Positions 17,145 to 25,920 of a stretch of 64,000 nucleotides of DNA are shown here, one piece after another. Position 1 is the stretch's first letter; every line of letters begins with the position of its first letter. Below the pieces are notes generated by a model, which was not told where the DNA came from, searched no databases, and worked only from the letters and a program-made list of their open reading frames with translations. This DNA is from Paenibacillus sp. J31TS4. Lineage in GTDB: Bacteria; Bacillota; Bacilli; Paenibacillales; NBRC-103111. The translations under genes were made by a program, and so were the position numbers. The stretch is from NCBI RefSeq assembly GCF_018403265.1, contig NZ_BOSI01000009.1, forward strand, positions 25,579-89,578. The letters are read 5' to 3'.

Positions 17145-17987
17145 TCACGGGGCATTCGCGCTGAACGTATCGCCATCCTGCAGGTTGCCGGACTCGAACC
17201 CTTTGTAGAACCAGCGCTTCCGCTGCTCGCTCGTCCCGTGCGTGAAGCTGTCGGGCACGACGTAGCCCTGCGCCTCCATCTGGATCTTGTCGTCGCCGAC
17301 AGCGCTGGCCGCAGTCAGAGCCTCCTCCAGGTCCCCCTCCTCCAGAAGGTCCATACCCTGCGCATAATGCGCCCATACGCCGGCCAAATAGTCTGCCTGC
17401 AGCTCAAACCTGACCTGGTATTGGTTGTATTCCTTCTGGCTGAGCTTCGACCGCAGCGAATCCAGCTTGTCGGTCGTGCCGAGCAGCGTCTGCACGTGAT
17501 GGCCGACCTCGTGGGCGATGACATAGGCCATCGCAAAATCGCCCGGCGCCTTGAACCGGTCCTGCAGCTCCTGATAGAAGCTCAGGTCGATGTAGAGCTT
17601 GGCGTCGCCCGGACAATAGAAGGGACCGACTGAGGAGCCGGCCGTTCCGCAAGCGGACTGCACACTCCCCGAATAGAGCACCATCGTCGGATTTTTGTAG
17701 GTCTTCCCTTCCTTCCGGAAGACGTCCCCCCACACCTTCTCCGTATCCGCAAGCACGACCGAGACGAAGTCGGAGAGCTCCTTTTCCTGCTGCGTTTCCT
17801 CGTAGGGAGCGCTGCTCCCGCCCATATTTTGAAGGCCGCCCAGCAGATCGGACGGATTTCCGCCGAGCAGCATCACGACCAGCACGAGAATAAGGCCGAA
17901 GCCCCCGCCTATTCCCGCGATGCCCTTGCCGCTCATTCCTCTGCGATCCTCGACGTTCGAGCTTCCCTGTCTACCCTTCCATTTCAT
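17145..17987 (-). CDS. ypfJ: YpfJ-type neutral zinc metallopeptidase
   Basis: 280 residues. The start MKWKGRQGSSNVEDRRG is the family's signature N-terminus, then a Gly-rich membrane helix (GIGGGFGLILVLVVMLLGG). The catalytic zinc motif HEVGHHVQ is at about residues 160-167, and a downstream FELQADYLAGVWAHY block supplies the third ligand Glu. CPGDAKLYIDLSFY also matches. It is a membrane-anchored protease of unknown substrate. No operon partners. Confidence 0.9.
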   Translation of the reverse strand: MKWKGRQGSSNVEDRRGMSGKGIAGIGGGFGLILVLVVMLLGGNPSDLLGGLQNMGGSSAPYEETQQEKELSDFVSVVLADTEKVWGDVFRKEGKTYKNPTMVLYSGSVQSACGTAGSSVGPFYCPGDAKLYIDLSFYQELQDRFKAPGDFAMAYVIAHEVGHHVQTLLGTTDKLDSLRSKLSQKEYNQYQVRFELQADYLAGVWAHYAQGMDLLEEGDLEEALTAASAVGDDKIQMEAQGYVVPDSFTHGTSEQRKRWFYKGFESGNLQDGDTFSANAP

Positions 17988-18096
17988 CCGCCGTCCCTCC
18001 TCGGTTCCCCGATCTGCATCAAGGATCTATCACTAGTGATATACCCGAAGGGCAAGTCCTTTAACCGGATGGGATAAATTGGATAGGGTGAGGACC

Positions 18097-18128
18097 GCAG
18101 GCCGGACTGGAACGGCGGTCCGGCCTGC
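18097..18128 (-). terminator. GC-rich hairpin after nrdB
   Basis: GCAGGCCGGA/TCCGGCCTGC perfect 10-bp arms, 100 bp downstream of the nrdB stop. No T-run follows, so it is a weak or Rho-independent-poor terminator candidate. Confidence 0.45.
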
Positions 18129-18227
18129 ATCAGCGGGCCCCGCGAGGAATGCGCCGCCGGAAGAGGCGTTTGTGCAGCCGCGGATAAGGGGCCCGCCTCC
18201 AACTGCCGTCGACCGGGGGTCAAGCTC

Positions 18228-19265
18228 TTACAACTCGTCCCAGTTCAGATTGCTGGACTTGCTGTAGTTCGTCACCTTTTGCTCGAAGAAGTCCGTCTTC
18301 ATTCCGTTCATGTTGCTGAAGCTCTCGACCCAGCGCATCGGATGCTCGACAATCTCGGGATAGAGTACGGTGAGCCCGAGCTTCTTGAGCCGCTCGTTGC
18401 TCAAATATTTGATGTACTGGTCGATCAGCTCGTTGCTGAGTCCGGCGATCCGGTTGGCCGTGATGTACTGGCCCCAGGCGATCTCGTGCTCGACGGCGGT
18501 CCGCATCATCTCCCGCAGCTCCTCTACGAAGGCGTCGGTGAACAGCTCGGGATTCTCGCGCCAAATCTCCCGGAAGATGCCCTGGAACAGCGCCAGATGA
18601 GTCAGCTCGTCCCGCTGAATGTACTTGATCTCCGAGACGGTACCAAGCATTTTGCCCTGCCGTCCGAGCGCATAGAAGAAGCTGAAGCCGCTGTAAAAAT
18701 ACAGCCCCTCGAGAATATAGTTGGCCATAACCGTCCGCACCAGATTGTCTGGGGACGGGTTCTCGACGAACCGCTCATACAGGTCGGTGATGAACCGGTT
18801 GCGGGTTAGCAGATGCTTATCGTCTCGCCATTCGTTGTAGATCCGGTCCCGGACCTCCGCCGCGCAGACACTGTCGAGGATGTAAGAGTAGCTCTGGCTG
18901 TGAACGGCCTCCTGGAACGTCTGAACCGTCAGGCACAGATTCACCTCGGGCGCAGTGATGTACTCGTTGATGTTGGGCAAATTCGCGGTCTGAAGCGAAT
19001 CGAGGAAGATCAGGAAGCTGATGATCTTGTCGTAGCTCTGCCTCTCGTGCTCGTTCAGCTCCCGGTAGCCTTTGGCATCCTGGGCGAGCGGGATCTCCTC
19101 CGGAATCCAGAAATTGTTCATCATCGTCCGGTACAGCTTGGTCGCCCACTCGTACTTCACGTTGTTCAGCTCGATCAGATTCGTGGTATTGCCGCCGATC
19201 ATCCGGCGTTTTCCCCAATCGCGGTCTCCGTGCTCGTTAAACAGTTTCTTCTTCGTCAATTCCAT
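18228..19265 (-). CDS. nrdB: Class I ribonucleotide reductase small subunit
   Basis: 345 residues. The di-metal ligands are all visible: Asp in FLIFLDSLQ, Glu and His in FQEAVHSQSY, Glu in YILEGLYFYSGF, Glu and His in RDELTHL. The SQSYSYIL segment supplies the radical Tyr. The C-terminal tail (NLNWDEL) binds the large subunit. It makes the radical that NrdA uses to reduce ribonucleotides aerobically. It is 192 bp downstream of nrdA, probably in one transcript, so it would fall under the same NrdR/cobalamin control. RBS GAGGAGG. Confidence 0.93.
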   Translation of the reverse strand: MELTKKKLFNEHGDRDWGKRRMIGGNTTNLIELNNVKYEWATKLYRTMMNNFWIPEEIPLAQDAKGYRELNEHERQSYDKIISFLIFLDSLQTANLPNINEYITAPEVNLCLTVQTFQEAVHSQSYSYILDSVCAAEVRDRIYNEWRDDKHLLTRNRFITDLYERFVENPSPDNLVRTVMANYILEGLYFYSGFSFFYALGRQGKMLGTVSEIKYIQRDELTHLALFQGIFREIWRENPELFTDAFVEELREMMRTAVEHEIAWGQYITANRIAGLSNELIDQYIKYLSNERLKKLGLTVLYPEIVEHPMRWVESFSNMNGMKTDFFEQKVTNYSKSSNLNWDEL

Positions 19266-19457
19266 AATGGCTTGTCCTCCTCGTGTGCATGAAGGCTTTC
19301 GCCGTTTGACTGATGACGGCTGCGACTGCCGGGCGGCGGCTCATGTGCCTGCAGCCCGCCATCTTTCCCGCCGTCCGTCCCTTCACGCTACCTGTTATCT
19401 ATCCAGTCAGCTTGATTTCCTTGCTCTACTATCCCTAACGCCTTACGGGTCCGCTTC

Positions 19458-21683
19458 TTACGCCGAGCAGGCGGCGCATTCCTCGACGTCCAGGCTCCGG
19501 TTACGGCAGTAGTAGATCGTCTTCAGCCCTTCGCGCCATGCCTGCAAGTACAGCTCCATAAATTCCTTGGCCGAAATCTGTGGCGTAATGTAGAGGTTGA
19601 ACGACTGCCCCTGGTCGACGTGCCGCTGCCGCAAGCCCGCCGCCCGGATGCTCCACGCCTGGTCGATCTGGTGGGCTTCCTTGTAGTACCAGTACGTCCG
19701 CTCATTCAGATTCGGTACCGTCTGCGGAATGATCCGGTTCTTCTTCTCCTCGACATACATCCGGCTGAACACCGGGTCGATGCCCGCCGTCGAGCCCGAG
19801 ATGAGCGAGGTCGTCGCCGTCGGCGCGACCGCGAACATCCAGCCGTTGCGGACGCCGTGCTGGGCAACATCCGCCTTAAGCGCCTGCCAGTCCTCTCCCG
19901 TGTAGCCCCGCTTGTCGAAGTAGGCTCCGCTCTCCCACTCGCTGCCCGCGAACCGGGAATAGGCCCCCTTCTCCCGGGCCAGCTCCATCGAAGCCTTCAC
20001 CGCGCAGTAGTTGATCCATTCGTACAGCTCATCCGCACGCTTCAGATGCTCCTCGGATTCCCAGGCGACGCCTTCCTGCGCCAGCATCTGGTGATAGCCG
20101 CTCGTGCCGAGGCCGACCGCCCGGTACTTCCGGTTCGTGATCGCCGCCTGCGGTACCGGATAGTAGTTGAGGTCGATGACATTGTCCATCATCCGCATCT
20201 GGATGGGCACGACGCGCGCGATGTCCTCCTTGGTGGAGACCCGCCCCAGATTGAGCGACGACAAGTTGCAGACGACGAAGTCGCCGCTGCGCTGCCGGGT
20301 CGTGATAACCCCGTCCTCATGCTCGGTCGTGATCAGTTCGGTCGGGCTCATGTTCTGGCAAATTTCCGTACACAGGTTGGAGCAGTAGATCATGCCTTCG
20401 TGCTTGTTCGGATTCGCGCGGTTCACCGTATCGCGGAAGAACAGGAAGGGGGTGCCGGTCTCGAACGAGCTGGCGAGTATCCGCTTCATGATGTCGATGG
20501 CCGGCAGCTCCTGCTTGGTGAGGGCCGGGTCGGCGACGCACTCCTCATACCGGCGCTCCCACTCCTCGCCCCAGCTGTCCTCCAGGCTGTAGCCCTTGAC
20601 CTGCCGGACCTCGTGCGGGTCGAACAGATACCAGACGCCCCGTTCTTCGACCCGCCGCATGAACAGGTCCGGCACGCAGACGCCCGGGAAGATGTCGTGC
20701 GCCTTCATCCGGTCGTCCCCATTGTTCGTCTTCACATTGAGGAAATCGAGAATGTCGCGGTGCCATACGTCCAGATAGACGGCCACCGCGCCCGAGCGGA
20801 CGCCGAGCTGATCCACCGCCACCGCGGTGTTGTTGAACTGCTTGATCCACGGGATGACGCCGCCTGCCGCCCCTTTGTAGCCCCGGATCGACGATCCCCG
20901 GCTGCGCACCTTGCCGAGATAGATGCCCATGCCGCCGCCGAATTTGGATACCTGGGCGAAGCTCTGGTCGCTGTTATAGATGCCCCACAGCGTGTCCGGC
21001 ACCGTGTCGATGAAGCAGCTCGACAGCTGATGGAACGGCTTGCGGGCGTTCGACAGCGTCGGCGTCGCGACCGTCATCTCCAGCCGGCTCAGCACATCGT
21101 AAAACTGCTTGGCCCAATGCACCCGGTCCTGCTCCTTCATCGCCAGGTGCATCGCTACGCCCATAAACATCTCCTGCGGCAGTTCAAGTACCTCATGGCT
21201 CGGGCCTTTGATCAGGTAACGGTCGACCAGGGTCTGCAGGCCGAGATAATGGAACAGCTTGTCCCGCTCCGTCTTCAGATAAGCGCCCAGCTCCCGAACC
21301 TCTTGCTCAGTGTAATGCTCCAGGATATAGCGGCCGTACTGCCCCTGGCCGGTCAGGCGAACGACGAGCCCGTAAAAATCCCCGTAGCCAAACGACTCGT
21401 ACTGCCGGTGCAGCCCCGCCTCCTTGTACAGGTCGTAGGCCAAAAGACGGGCCGCCACATACTGCCAGTCCGGCTCCTCGGCGGTCGTCTTCTCGGCGGC
21501 GACGCGGATCAGCGCCCGCTGCACCTCCTTCGTCTCGATTCCGTCGCGGAATAGCGGCAGCAGCGCCGTCTCCAGCTCCAGCGGCTTGCACGCCGGATAA
21601 TCTGCACATGCATAGTCGATCACTTTCTTCAGCTTGGCGAAGACCAGCTCTTCCGTCTTCCCGTTCCGTTTGGTTACCAGCAT
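19458..21683 (-). CDS. nrdA: Class I ribonucleotide reductase large subunit
   Basis: 741 residues. N-terminal ATP-cone-like region (TKRNGKTEELVFAKLKKVI). Catalytic residues are in place: Cys of LSSCFID, the thiyl Cys with Asn and Glu in NLCTEI, Cys in VVCNLSSLNLG, and the C-terminal redox pair CAAC. The GGGMGIYLGKVRSRG and PTATTSLISGSTAGIDP blocks are typical of NrdA. It reduces NDPs to dNDPs. The 5' leader carries a terminator, a cobalamin riboswitch and NrdR boxes, which implies that a B12-dependent class II enzyme exists elsewhere in the genome. Start follows GAGGGAGGAAGAG. Confidence 0.94.
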   Translation of the reverse strand: MLVTKRNGKTEELVFAKLKKVIDYACADYPACKPLELETALLPLFRDGIETKEVQRALIRVAAEKTTAEEPDWQYVAARLLAYDLYKEAGLHRQYESFGYGDFYGLVVRLTGQGQYGRYILEHYTEQEVRELGAYLKTERDKLFHYLGLQTLVDRYLIKGPSHEVLELPQEMFMGVAMHLAMKEQDRVHWAKQFYDVLSRLEMTVATPTLSNARKPFHQLSSCFIDTVPDTLWGIYNSDQSFAQVSKFGGGMGIYLGKVRSRGSSIRGYKGAAGGVIPWIKQFNNTAVAVDQLGVRSGAVAVYLDVWHRDILDFLNVKTNNGDDRMKAHDIFPGVCVPDLFMRRVEERGVWYLFDPHEVRQVKGYSLEDSWGEEWERRYEECVADPALTKQELPAIDIMKRILASSFETGTPFLFFRDTVNRANPNKHEGMIYCSNLCTEICQNMSPTELITTEHEDGVITTRQRSGDFVVCNLSSLNLGRVSTKEDIARVVPIQMRMMDNVIDLNYYPVPQAAITNRKYRAVGLGTSGYHQMLAQEGVAWESEEHLKRADELYEWINYCAVKASMELAREKGAYSRFAGSEWESGAYFDKRGYTGEDWQALKADVAQHGVRNGWMFAVAPTATTSLISGSTAGIDPVFSRMYVEEKKNRIIPQTVPNLNERTYWYYKEAHQIDQAWSIRAAGLRQRHVDQGQSFNLYITPQISAKEFMELYLQAWREGLKTIYYCRNRSLDVEECAACSA

Positions 21684-21830
21684 CGATCTCTTCCTCCCTC
21701 ATGATGGATATCCCGTCCTCCGGCGAAGCGCTCCATTTCCCGGCTTCGCCGCCCGAGCGCTCCTATCGGTCCGGGCCGCATCCACGCGGCCCAGGCCGTC
21801 CTCTTCCCCTCAAGGCGACAAGAAGGCAAT

Positions 21831-21867
21831 AAAAAAAGCATCTCTACCGCATACGGGTAGACATGCT
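21831..21867 (-). terminator. Riboswitch-controlled terminator in nrdA leader
   Basis: Minus-strand hairpin AGCAT/ATGCT plus TCTACC/GGTAGA, followed by TTTTTTT. It lies between the cobalamin aptamer and nrdA, about 150 bp before the start codon, where an expression platform is expected. Confidence 0.85.
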
Positions 21868-21954
21868 CTGCATTCACACGAACAAACAAGCCTCAATTCA
21901 TTCGAGGATGCGACACCTCCCTATCTCCCGTAGGGCTTCCAACCGTGTCGTCAG

Positions 21955-22122
21955 AACAGGCAGGTCTCCTGGCTCGCAGACTCCTCGCCGCCGATCCGCC
22001 TTCCCGGTCGAGATGACCAGTGGCGTATGAATCGGGGCTCCTCTGCTACAGTGGCGGGACCGCGTCGGATTCGAACCGAACTTCCCTATTAAGCTTGGGG
22101 CGTAAGCCCGCAAGCACCTGTT
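21955..22122 (-). ncRNA. Cobalamin riboswitch upstream of nrdA
   Basis: Reading the minus strand, the conserved blocks occur in order: AGGTGC near 22115, AATAGGGAA, CGGTTCGAATCCGAC, GCGGTCCCGCCACTG, then GGGAAGGCG, and the B12 box GAGCCAGGAGACCTGCC at 21957-21975. This is the complete AdoCbl-type aptamer core. With the terminator at 21831-21867 it should stop transcription of nrdAB when cobalamin is plentiful. Coupling of B12 riboswitches to class I reductase genes is known from Streptomyces nrdABS. The tRNA-like TTCGAATCC belongs to the aptamer. Confidence 0.93.
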
Positions 22123-22123
22123 C

Positions 22124-22170
22124 CTACGATATGTAGTTGACTTGAGAAAATCAGACACAATATGTTGTGC
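22124..22170 (-). promoter_or_regulatory. Tandem NrdR boxes over nrdA promoter
   Basis: Two palindromes start exactly 31 bp apart. 22155-22170 reads ACACAATATGTTGTGC, 14 of 16 matches to ACACAATATATTGTGT. 22124-22139 reads CTACGATATGTAGTTG, weaker but with the same core. Paired boxes about 31 bp apart are the known NrdR arrangement. The second box overlaps a minus-strand TACATA -10 (22130-22135), and the first covers the -35 region. NrdR would repress nrdAB when dATP is high. Confidence 0.75.
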
Positions 22171-22238
22171 CTCTCTCCTGTATGAACTCTACTACAAGCC
22201 GACCGTCCTGTCAATCCGCGATTCGGCTTGCCGGCGCT

Positions 22239-22610
22239 TCAACCCTGCCAGGCCGCCAGACCAATCAGCACCCAGGCAGCCAGGAAGCAGACGCCGCCGA
22301 TGGGCGTGATGGCTCCCAGCTTGCGAATTCCGGTGATGCTGAGCGCGTACAGGCTGCCCGAAAACAGCACGATGCCAATCTGCAATATCCAGCCTGCGGC
22401 GTTCAGCAGAGAATCGGCCTCGAGCCCGCCCGCCAGCATCCCGACGAGCAGCAGACCCAGCGCGTGCATGCTGTGGTACTGTACGCCGGTCTGGTAAACC
22501 TGCAGCTTGTCCGCGGACAGCTTCGCCTTGAGCCCGTGGGCGCCGAACGCGCCGAGCGCCACGGCGAGGAAGGCGTTCAGGCTGCCGAGCACTAAAAACG
22601 TCGTATTCAT
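22239..22610 (-). CDS. DUF423 family membrane protein (YwdK-like)
   Basis: 123 residues, four hydrophobic helices. NAFLAVALGAFGAHGLK and YQTGVQYHSMHALGLL are the DUF423 hallmarks. It is an inner-membrane protein of unknown function. Start follows AAGGAGGAGAACG. It lies upstream of the nrdA leader but is separated from it by the NrdR-boxed promoter. Confidence 0.85.
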   Translation of the reverse strand: MNTTFLVLGSLNAFLAVALGAFGAHGLKAKLSADKLQVYQTGVQYHSMHALGLLLVGMLAGGLEADSLLNAAGWILQIGIVLFSGSLYALSITGIRKLGAITPIGGVCFLAAWVLIGLAAWQG

Positions 22611-22892
22611 CGTTCTCCTCCTTATGGTCGTTCGCCGGCATAAGCCGCCGAATGTCTCTACTCTCTCTTATCCTACCCGGCCGCCGGGAAAAGACAAGCC
22701 CGCAGTCCGTGCTTAGCCGCCCGACCGCCGCTTATGCCTAGCCGTCCGCAGCCGGTCGGAGACAGACGAAAGCGGCCGCTCCCCGGCCTGCTGCCAAGGA
22801 ACGGCCGCCGCCGTACCTGCTATGTGTAAGGACATCTTCTGTCCCAGCCATCTTCCTATGTTCGCACGAGAGACAAGCCTCTGATGCGGTTC

Positions 22893-23351
22893 CTATGCAC
22901 TGACCGGCTCCACATCTTGCTCCCGCCGATAGGCCGCGAGCGACTCGTCGATGATCGCCGACTTGAACCATGGGTCCATCTCAGGCAGCAGCGCTTCCGC
23001 GTACCGCCAGGCATTCTCTTCGATCTCGAGCTGGATCATCCGGCGCTCCCGTTCCGGCAGCTCCTCGTCCAGCAGGTCGGACAGCCGGCTGAGCTCCGTG
23101 TCCTGCGCGTGACCCAGCTCATGGGCCAGCACCAGCTCGATATAGTCGGCGAGGCGATCCGTCGAGCCGAACAGCTGGAAGCATTGCTGCTGCAAAGGTT
23201 CCTTGTACAAGTAAACAGTGTGCGTAGCCATATGATATTTGCCGCCAACGAGCCGTCCGTCCGGAAATCTCGGTTCCACCAGCACTTCCACCCCGCTGCC
23301 GGACTTCGCCAGCAGCCGCTCGACGGCCTGTTCGAATACTGCGTCGTTCGT
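22893..23351 (-). CDS. Small HELGH-motif protein, unusual start
   Basis: Short soluble protein with a zinc-protease-like motif LAHELGHAQD, preceded by KYHMATHTVYLYKEP, a pattern seen in Bacillales putative metallohydrolases; a third ligand is not obvious, so activity is uncertain. No ATG exists. The reading frame stays open upstream of the GTG at 23291 (which has no ribosome site) to an in-frame ACG at 23351, seven bases after AAAGGTG. The extra codons (NDAVFEQAVERLLAKSG) look protein-like. I extend the gene to that ACG, with doubt; the conservative start is 23291. Confidence 0.6.
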   Translation of the reverse strand, partial: TNDAVFEQAVERLLAKSGSGVEVLVEPRFPDGRLVGGKYHMATHTVYLYKEPLQQQCFQLFGSTDRLADYIELVLAHELGHAQDTELSRLSDLLDEELPERERRMIQLEIEENAWRYAEALLPEMDPWFKSAIIDESLAAYRREQDVEPVSA

Positions 23352-23462
23352 GTTCCCTCACCTTTCTCTCTTTTGTGAATCCTTTCTCATTATACGGGAA
23401 ATGGCCGATTTTGCCTATCATTTTTCAACAATTTAAATAAAATTCCCTGCTCACCCGCCCGC

Positions 23463-24239
23463 TTACTTGCGGCTGAGCAGCCGGTTGGCGATCCGGTCGA
23501 GCAGCCGCGGGAACAGCTGGTACAGCTTGGTCGCGAACGCGGCGGCGAAGGGCAGATCGGCCTCCGCCTTGCTCTTCTCGATCACCCGGATTATCGTCCG
23601 GACGACCCGCTCCGGCTGCAGCAGGAACCAGCCGACGTTCTTCACGTAATGGCCTGTCGGGTCCGCGCGGTCAAAGAAGGGCGTATCCACCGGACCGGGG
23701 TTGACTGCCGAGACGCGAATTCCCGTTCCGGCAAGCTCCGGCCGCAGGCTGTTCGTAAAGCCGAGCACCGCATGCTTCGTCGCGGCGTAGCCGGCCGACT
23801 TCGCAGAGCCGACCTTGCCCGCCATCGAGGCGACATTGACGATCTGGCCGGAGCCCGCCTCGAGCATGGCCGGAAGCACTGCCTTCGTGCAGCGGACCGT
23901 GCCGAAGTAGTTGACGTCCATCATCTCCCGGAACGCGTCCATCGGGGTGGCGGCCACGCGCTCGAACAGGCCGAAGCCGGCGTTGTTCACCAGAATATCG
24001 ATCCGTCCATGCTTCTGCAGCACTGCCCGAACCGCGTCCTCTACCTGTTCGTCCGAGGTCACGTCGACCGCGTACCAATCCATCGGAGCAGACGCCCGCT
24101 CGGCGATCCGGCGCAGCTTCTCCTCCGATCGGGCGAACAGGATGGGAACCGCCTCCCGCTTCGCCAATTCCTCCGCCAGCAGGGCGCCGATTCCGCTGGA
24201 CGCTCCCGTGACGATCACTACCTTGCCGGCGAGCCGCAT
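23463..24239 (-). CDS. SDR-family NAD(P)-dependent oxidoreductase
   Basis: 258 residues. TGASSGIG at 12-19, NNAGFG at 91-96, the catalytic Ser in NVASMAGKVG, and YAATK. The basic, hydrophobic C-terminal 40 residues (KLYQLFPRLLDRIANRLLSRK) resemble the YqjQ/DltE-like SDRs that associate with membranes or lipids. Substrate unknown. RBS GGAAGGCGATAAGCG. Monocistronic. Confidence 0.85.
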   Translation of the reverse strand: MRLAGKVVIVTGASSGIGALLAEELAKREAVPILFARSEEKLRRIAERASAPMDWYAVDVTSDEQVEDAVRAVLQKHGRIDILVNNAGFGLFERVAATPMDAFREMMDVNYFGTVRCTKAVLPAMLEAGSGQIVNVASMAGKVGSAKSAGYAATKHAVLGFTNSLRPELAGTGIRVSAVNPGPVDTPFFDRADPTGHYVKNVGWFLLQPERVVRTIIRVIEKSKAEADLPFAAAFATKLYQLFPRLLDRIANRLLSRK

Positions 24240-24316
24240 CGCTTATCGCCTTCCTTCCGCCGCACTTGTCCGTGAAGGGACTGTACCCGTACGATACCGC
24301 GAATGGAGAGAGAAGT

Positions 24317-24775
24317 CTACTGGATGATCACCTGGATGTCCAGCTCCCCGATGCCGTCCATGCTGAGCGGGATAGAGAGCGCCCGCTTCGGATCGAATCC
24401 GGCCGATTCGGCGGAATGCAGGACGACAGGAGGGGTTATGTCGACCGTAATGCCCTGGTTGAACAGCATCGTGCTTGCATTGCCGCTGATCATGTTGCCG
24501 AGCTCCGAGATGGCGCTTCTGCCGATTTCGTCAAGCTCGGTCAGCACGAAACCGCCCATCATCGCCGACACCAGCTTGAGCGCCACATCCTCGTGCAGGC
24601 CGAACACGATGTCGCCCTTCATCTCTCCCCGGAGACCGATCTGAATCCACAGGTAGCTTTCCACGAATTTGATGTCCTTGATTCCCAGGCTCCCGGTCGT
24701 CGGCTTCACCTGAATCAGCTGCTCGATGACGGACCGCGCCGACTCGAGGAACGGATTTATGTATTCGGCTTTCAT
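24317..24775 (-). CDS. cheX: CheX-type chemotaxis phosphatase
   Basis: 152 residues. The active helix EIGRSAISELGNMISGNAS carries the Glu...Asn pair used by CheC/CheX to dephosphorylate CheY-P, and only one such helix is present, as in CheX. N-terminus MKAEYINPFLESARSVIEQ is typical. It acts in the cytoplasm and shortens the chemotaxis signal. No other chemotaxis gene is adjacent. Presence implies a motile organism. Confidence 0.88.
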   Translation of the reverse strand: MKAEYINPFLESARSVIEQLIQVKPTTGSLGIKDIKFVESYLWIQIGLRGEMKGDIVFGLHEDVALKLVSAMMGGFVLTELDEIGRSAISELGNMISGNASTMLFNQGITVDITPPVVLHSAESAGFDPKRALSIPLSMDGIGELDIQVIIQ

Positions 24776-24982
24776 TGTGAACCCTTCCTTCGCTCTTGAC
24801 TTTACCTTTTTTTGGCACTTTATGAGTATTATAATCGAAACCGGTAGAACAAGATACCTATTATTCTACAATTCTTCCCAGCTTGCTTCTCGGTCTTTGG
24901 TCCTGCGGACACTGTCTTTTTACTTATCGGCTTCCGGCAACCGATTGTGAAGATGATTCTCTCGACGCAGTGCCCCAAGAAT

Positions 24983-25009
24983 GAAAAAAAAAACCGCCCG
25001 AAGGCGGTT
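24983..25009 (-). terminator. Intrinsic terminator of ABC exporter operon
   Basis: AACCGCC/GGCGGTT stem with CGAA loop, followed on the minus strand by a run of ten T. Confidence 0.88.
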
Positions 25010-25071
25010 GTCGGCAAAGACCAGGCGATTCGGTTCGTGGTTGCTGCCGGCAGCATTCGTGCTTGCCGCCG

Positions 25072-25920
25072 CTACATCCGCAGGCCGATCTGGTTGCCCG
25101 ATGTGTAGCGTGCCAGTCCCCGGTAAAAGAGCAGCGTCCCTCCCGCCGCAAGCGCCAGCGCCATGAGGAGCGCACCGGCCAGGAACAGGCCGTTCGTCTC
25201 ACGCAGCAGGCCGATCGGCAGGTAGCTGATGAACGCAGCCGGCACGACCGTGAACAGCAGCAGCTTGGAGAACCCTCGGAAGATGTCCGTCGGGTAAGTG
25301 GAGAAGGTCAGCACGATGTTGAACATCTGAAGCCCGAGCCCCTCGGCGTTGCCGATGTAGAACGCGAGCGACTGGACCAGTGTGTTGTAGAATACGAATA
25401 TGGCGGTTGCCAGAAGCAGCGCGGCGATAAATTTGCAGGCACCGAGCAGCGTATGCTCGCCAAATATGGCGTACAGCAGCAGCCCGTACAACACGTCTCC
25501 GATTGCGGAGACGGACATGCGCGTGATGAGCACGTGCAGCAGGACGGGCTTGGGCTGGGCAGCGTACACGTCCAGCTGGCCGGAAGCGACGAGCCCGGCG
25601 ATCCGGTAGCAGTTGCCGAACAGCGTCGCCGACAGGCCGAATCCCGTCGTGCTGACGGCCCACATCATCATGACATCCTCCAGTCCCCAGCCGTTCACGA
25701 TCGGGAAGCGGTGGAAGTACACGGCCCAGAAGAACATCCATACCGTATTGTTGACCATCATCATGCCGGCGGTGAGCAGGAAGCTCATCCGGAATTCCAT
25801 CGCTCCCGCCAGGTTCAGCTTCCAGCACGTCCAGACGAATCTGGCCAGCGCGGTGGCTCGGGCGAGAACCGGCCTCTCCGCAGGCGGGAGAAGGCGGGAT
25901 TGGTTAGCCTCCGTTAACAT
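25072..25920 (-). CDS. ABC-2 family permease (PF06182 type), subunit 2
   Basis: 282 residues, six predicted membrane helices. Family features include MEFRMSFLLTAGMMMVNNTVWMFFW-like first helices, the LDVYAAQPKPVLLHVLITRM loop (close to the 'LD..L..P...ll..l' block of this family) and TYPTDIFRG near the end. It forms the exporter membrane pore with the 25904 gene. It overlaps that gene by 17 bp and is the last cistron of the operon before a strong terminator. Confidence 0.85.
   Translation of the reverse strand: MLTEANQSRLLPPAERPVLARATALARFVWTCWKLNLAGAMEFRMSFLLTAGMMMVNNTVWMFFWAVYFHRFPIVNGWGLEDVMMMWAVSTTGFGLSATLFGNCYRIAGLVASGQLDVYAAQPKPVLLHVLITRMSVSAIGDVLYGLLLYAIFGEHTLLGACKFIAALLLATAIFVFYNTLVQSLAFYIGNAEGLGLQMFNIVLTFSTYPTDIFRGFSKLLLFTVVPAAFISYLPIGLLRETNGLFLAGALLMALALAAGGTLLFYRGLARYTSGNQIGLRM

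Noticed and set aside
22065..22090. TTCGAATCC-like tRNA T-arm
   Set aside because: No acceptor or anticodon stem around it; it is part of the conserved core of the cobalamin riboswitch.
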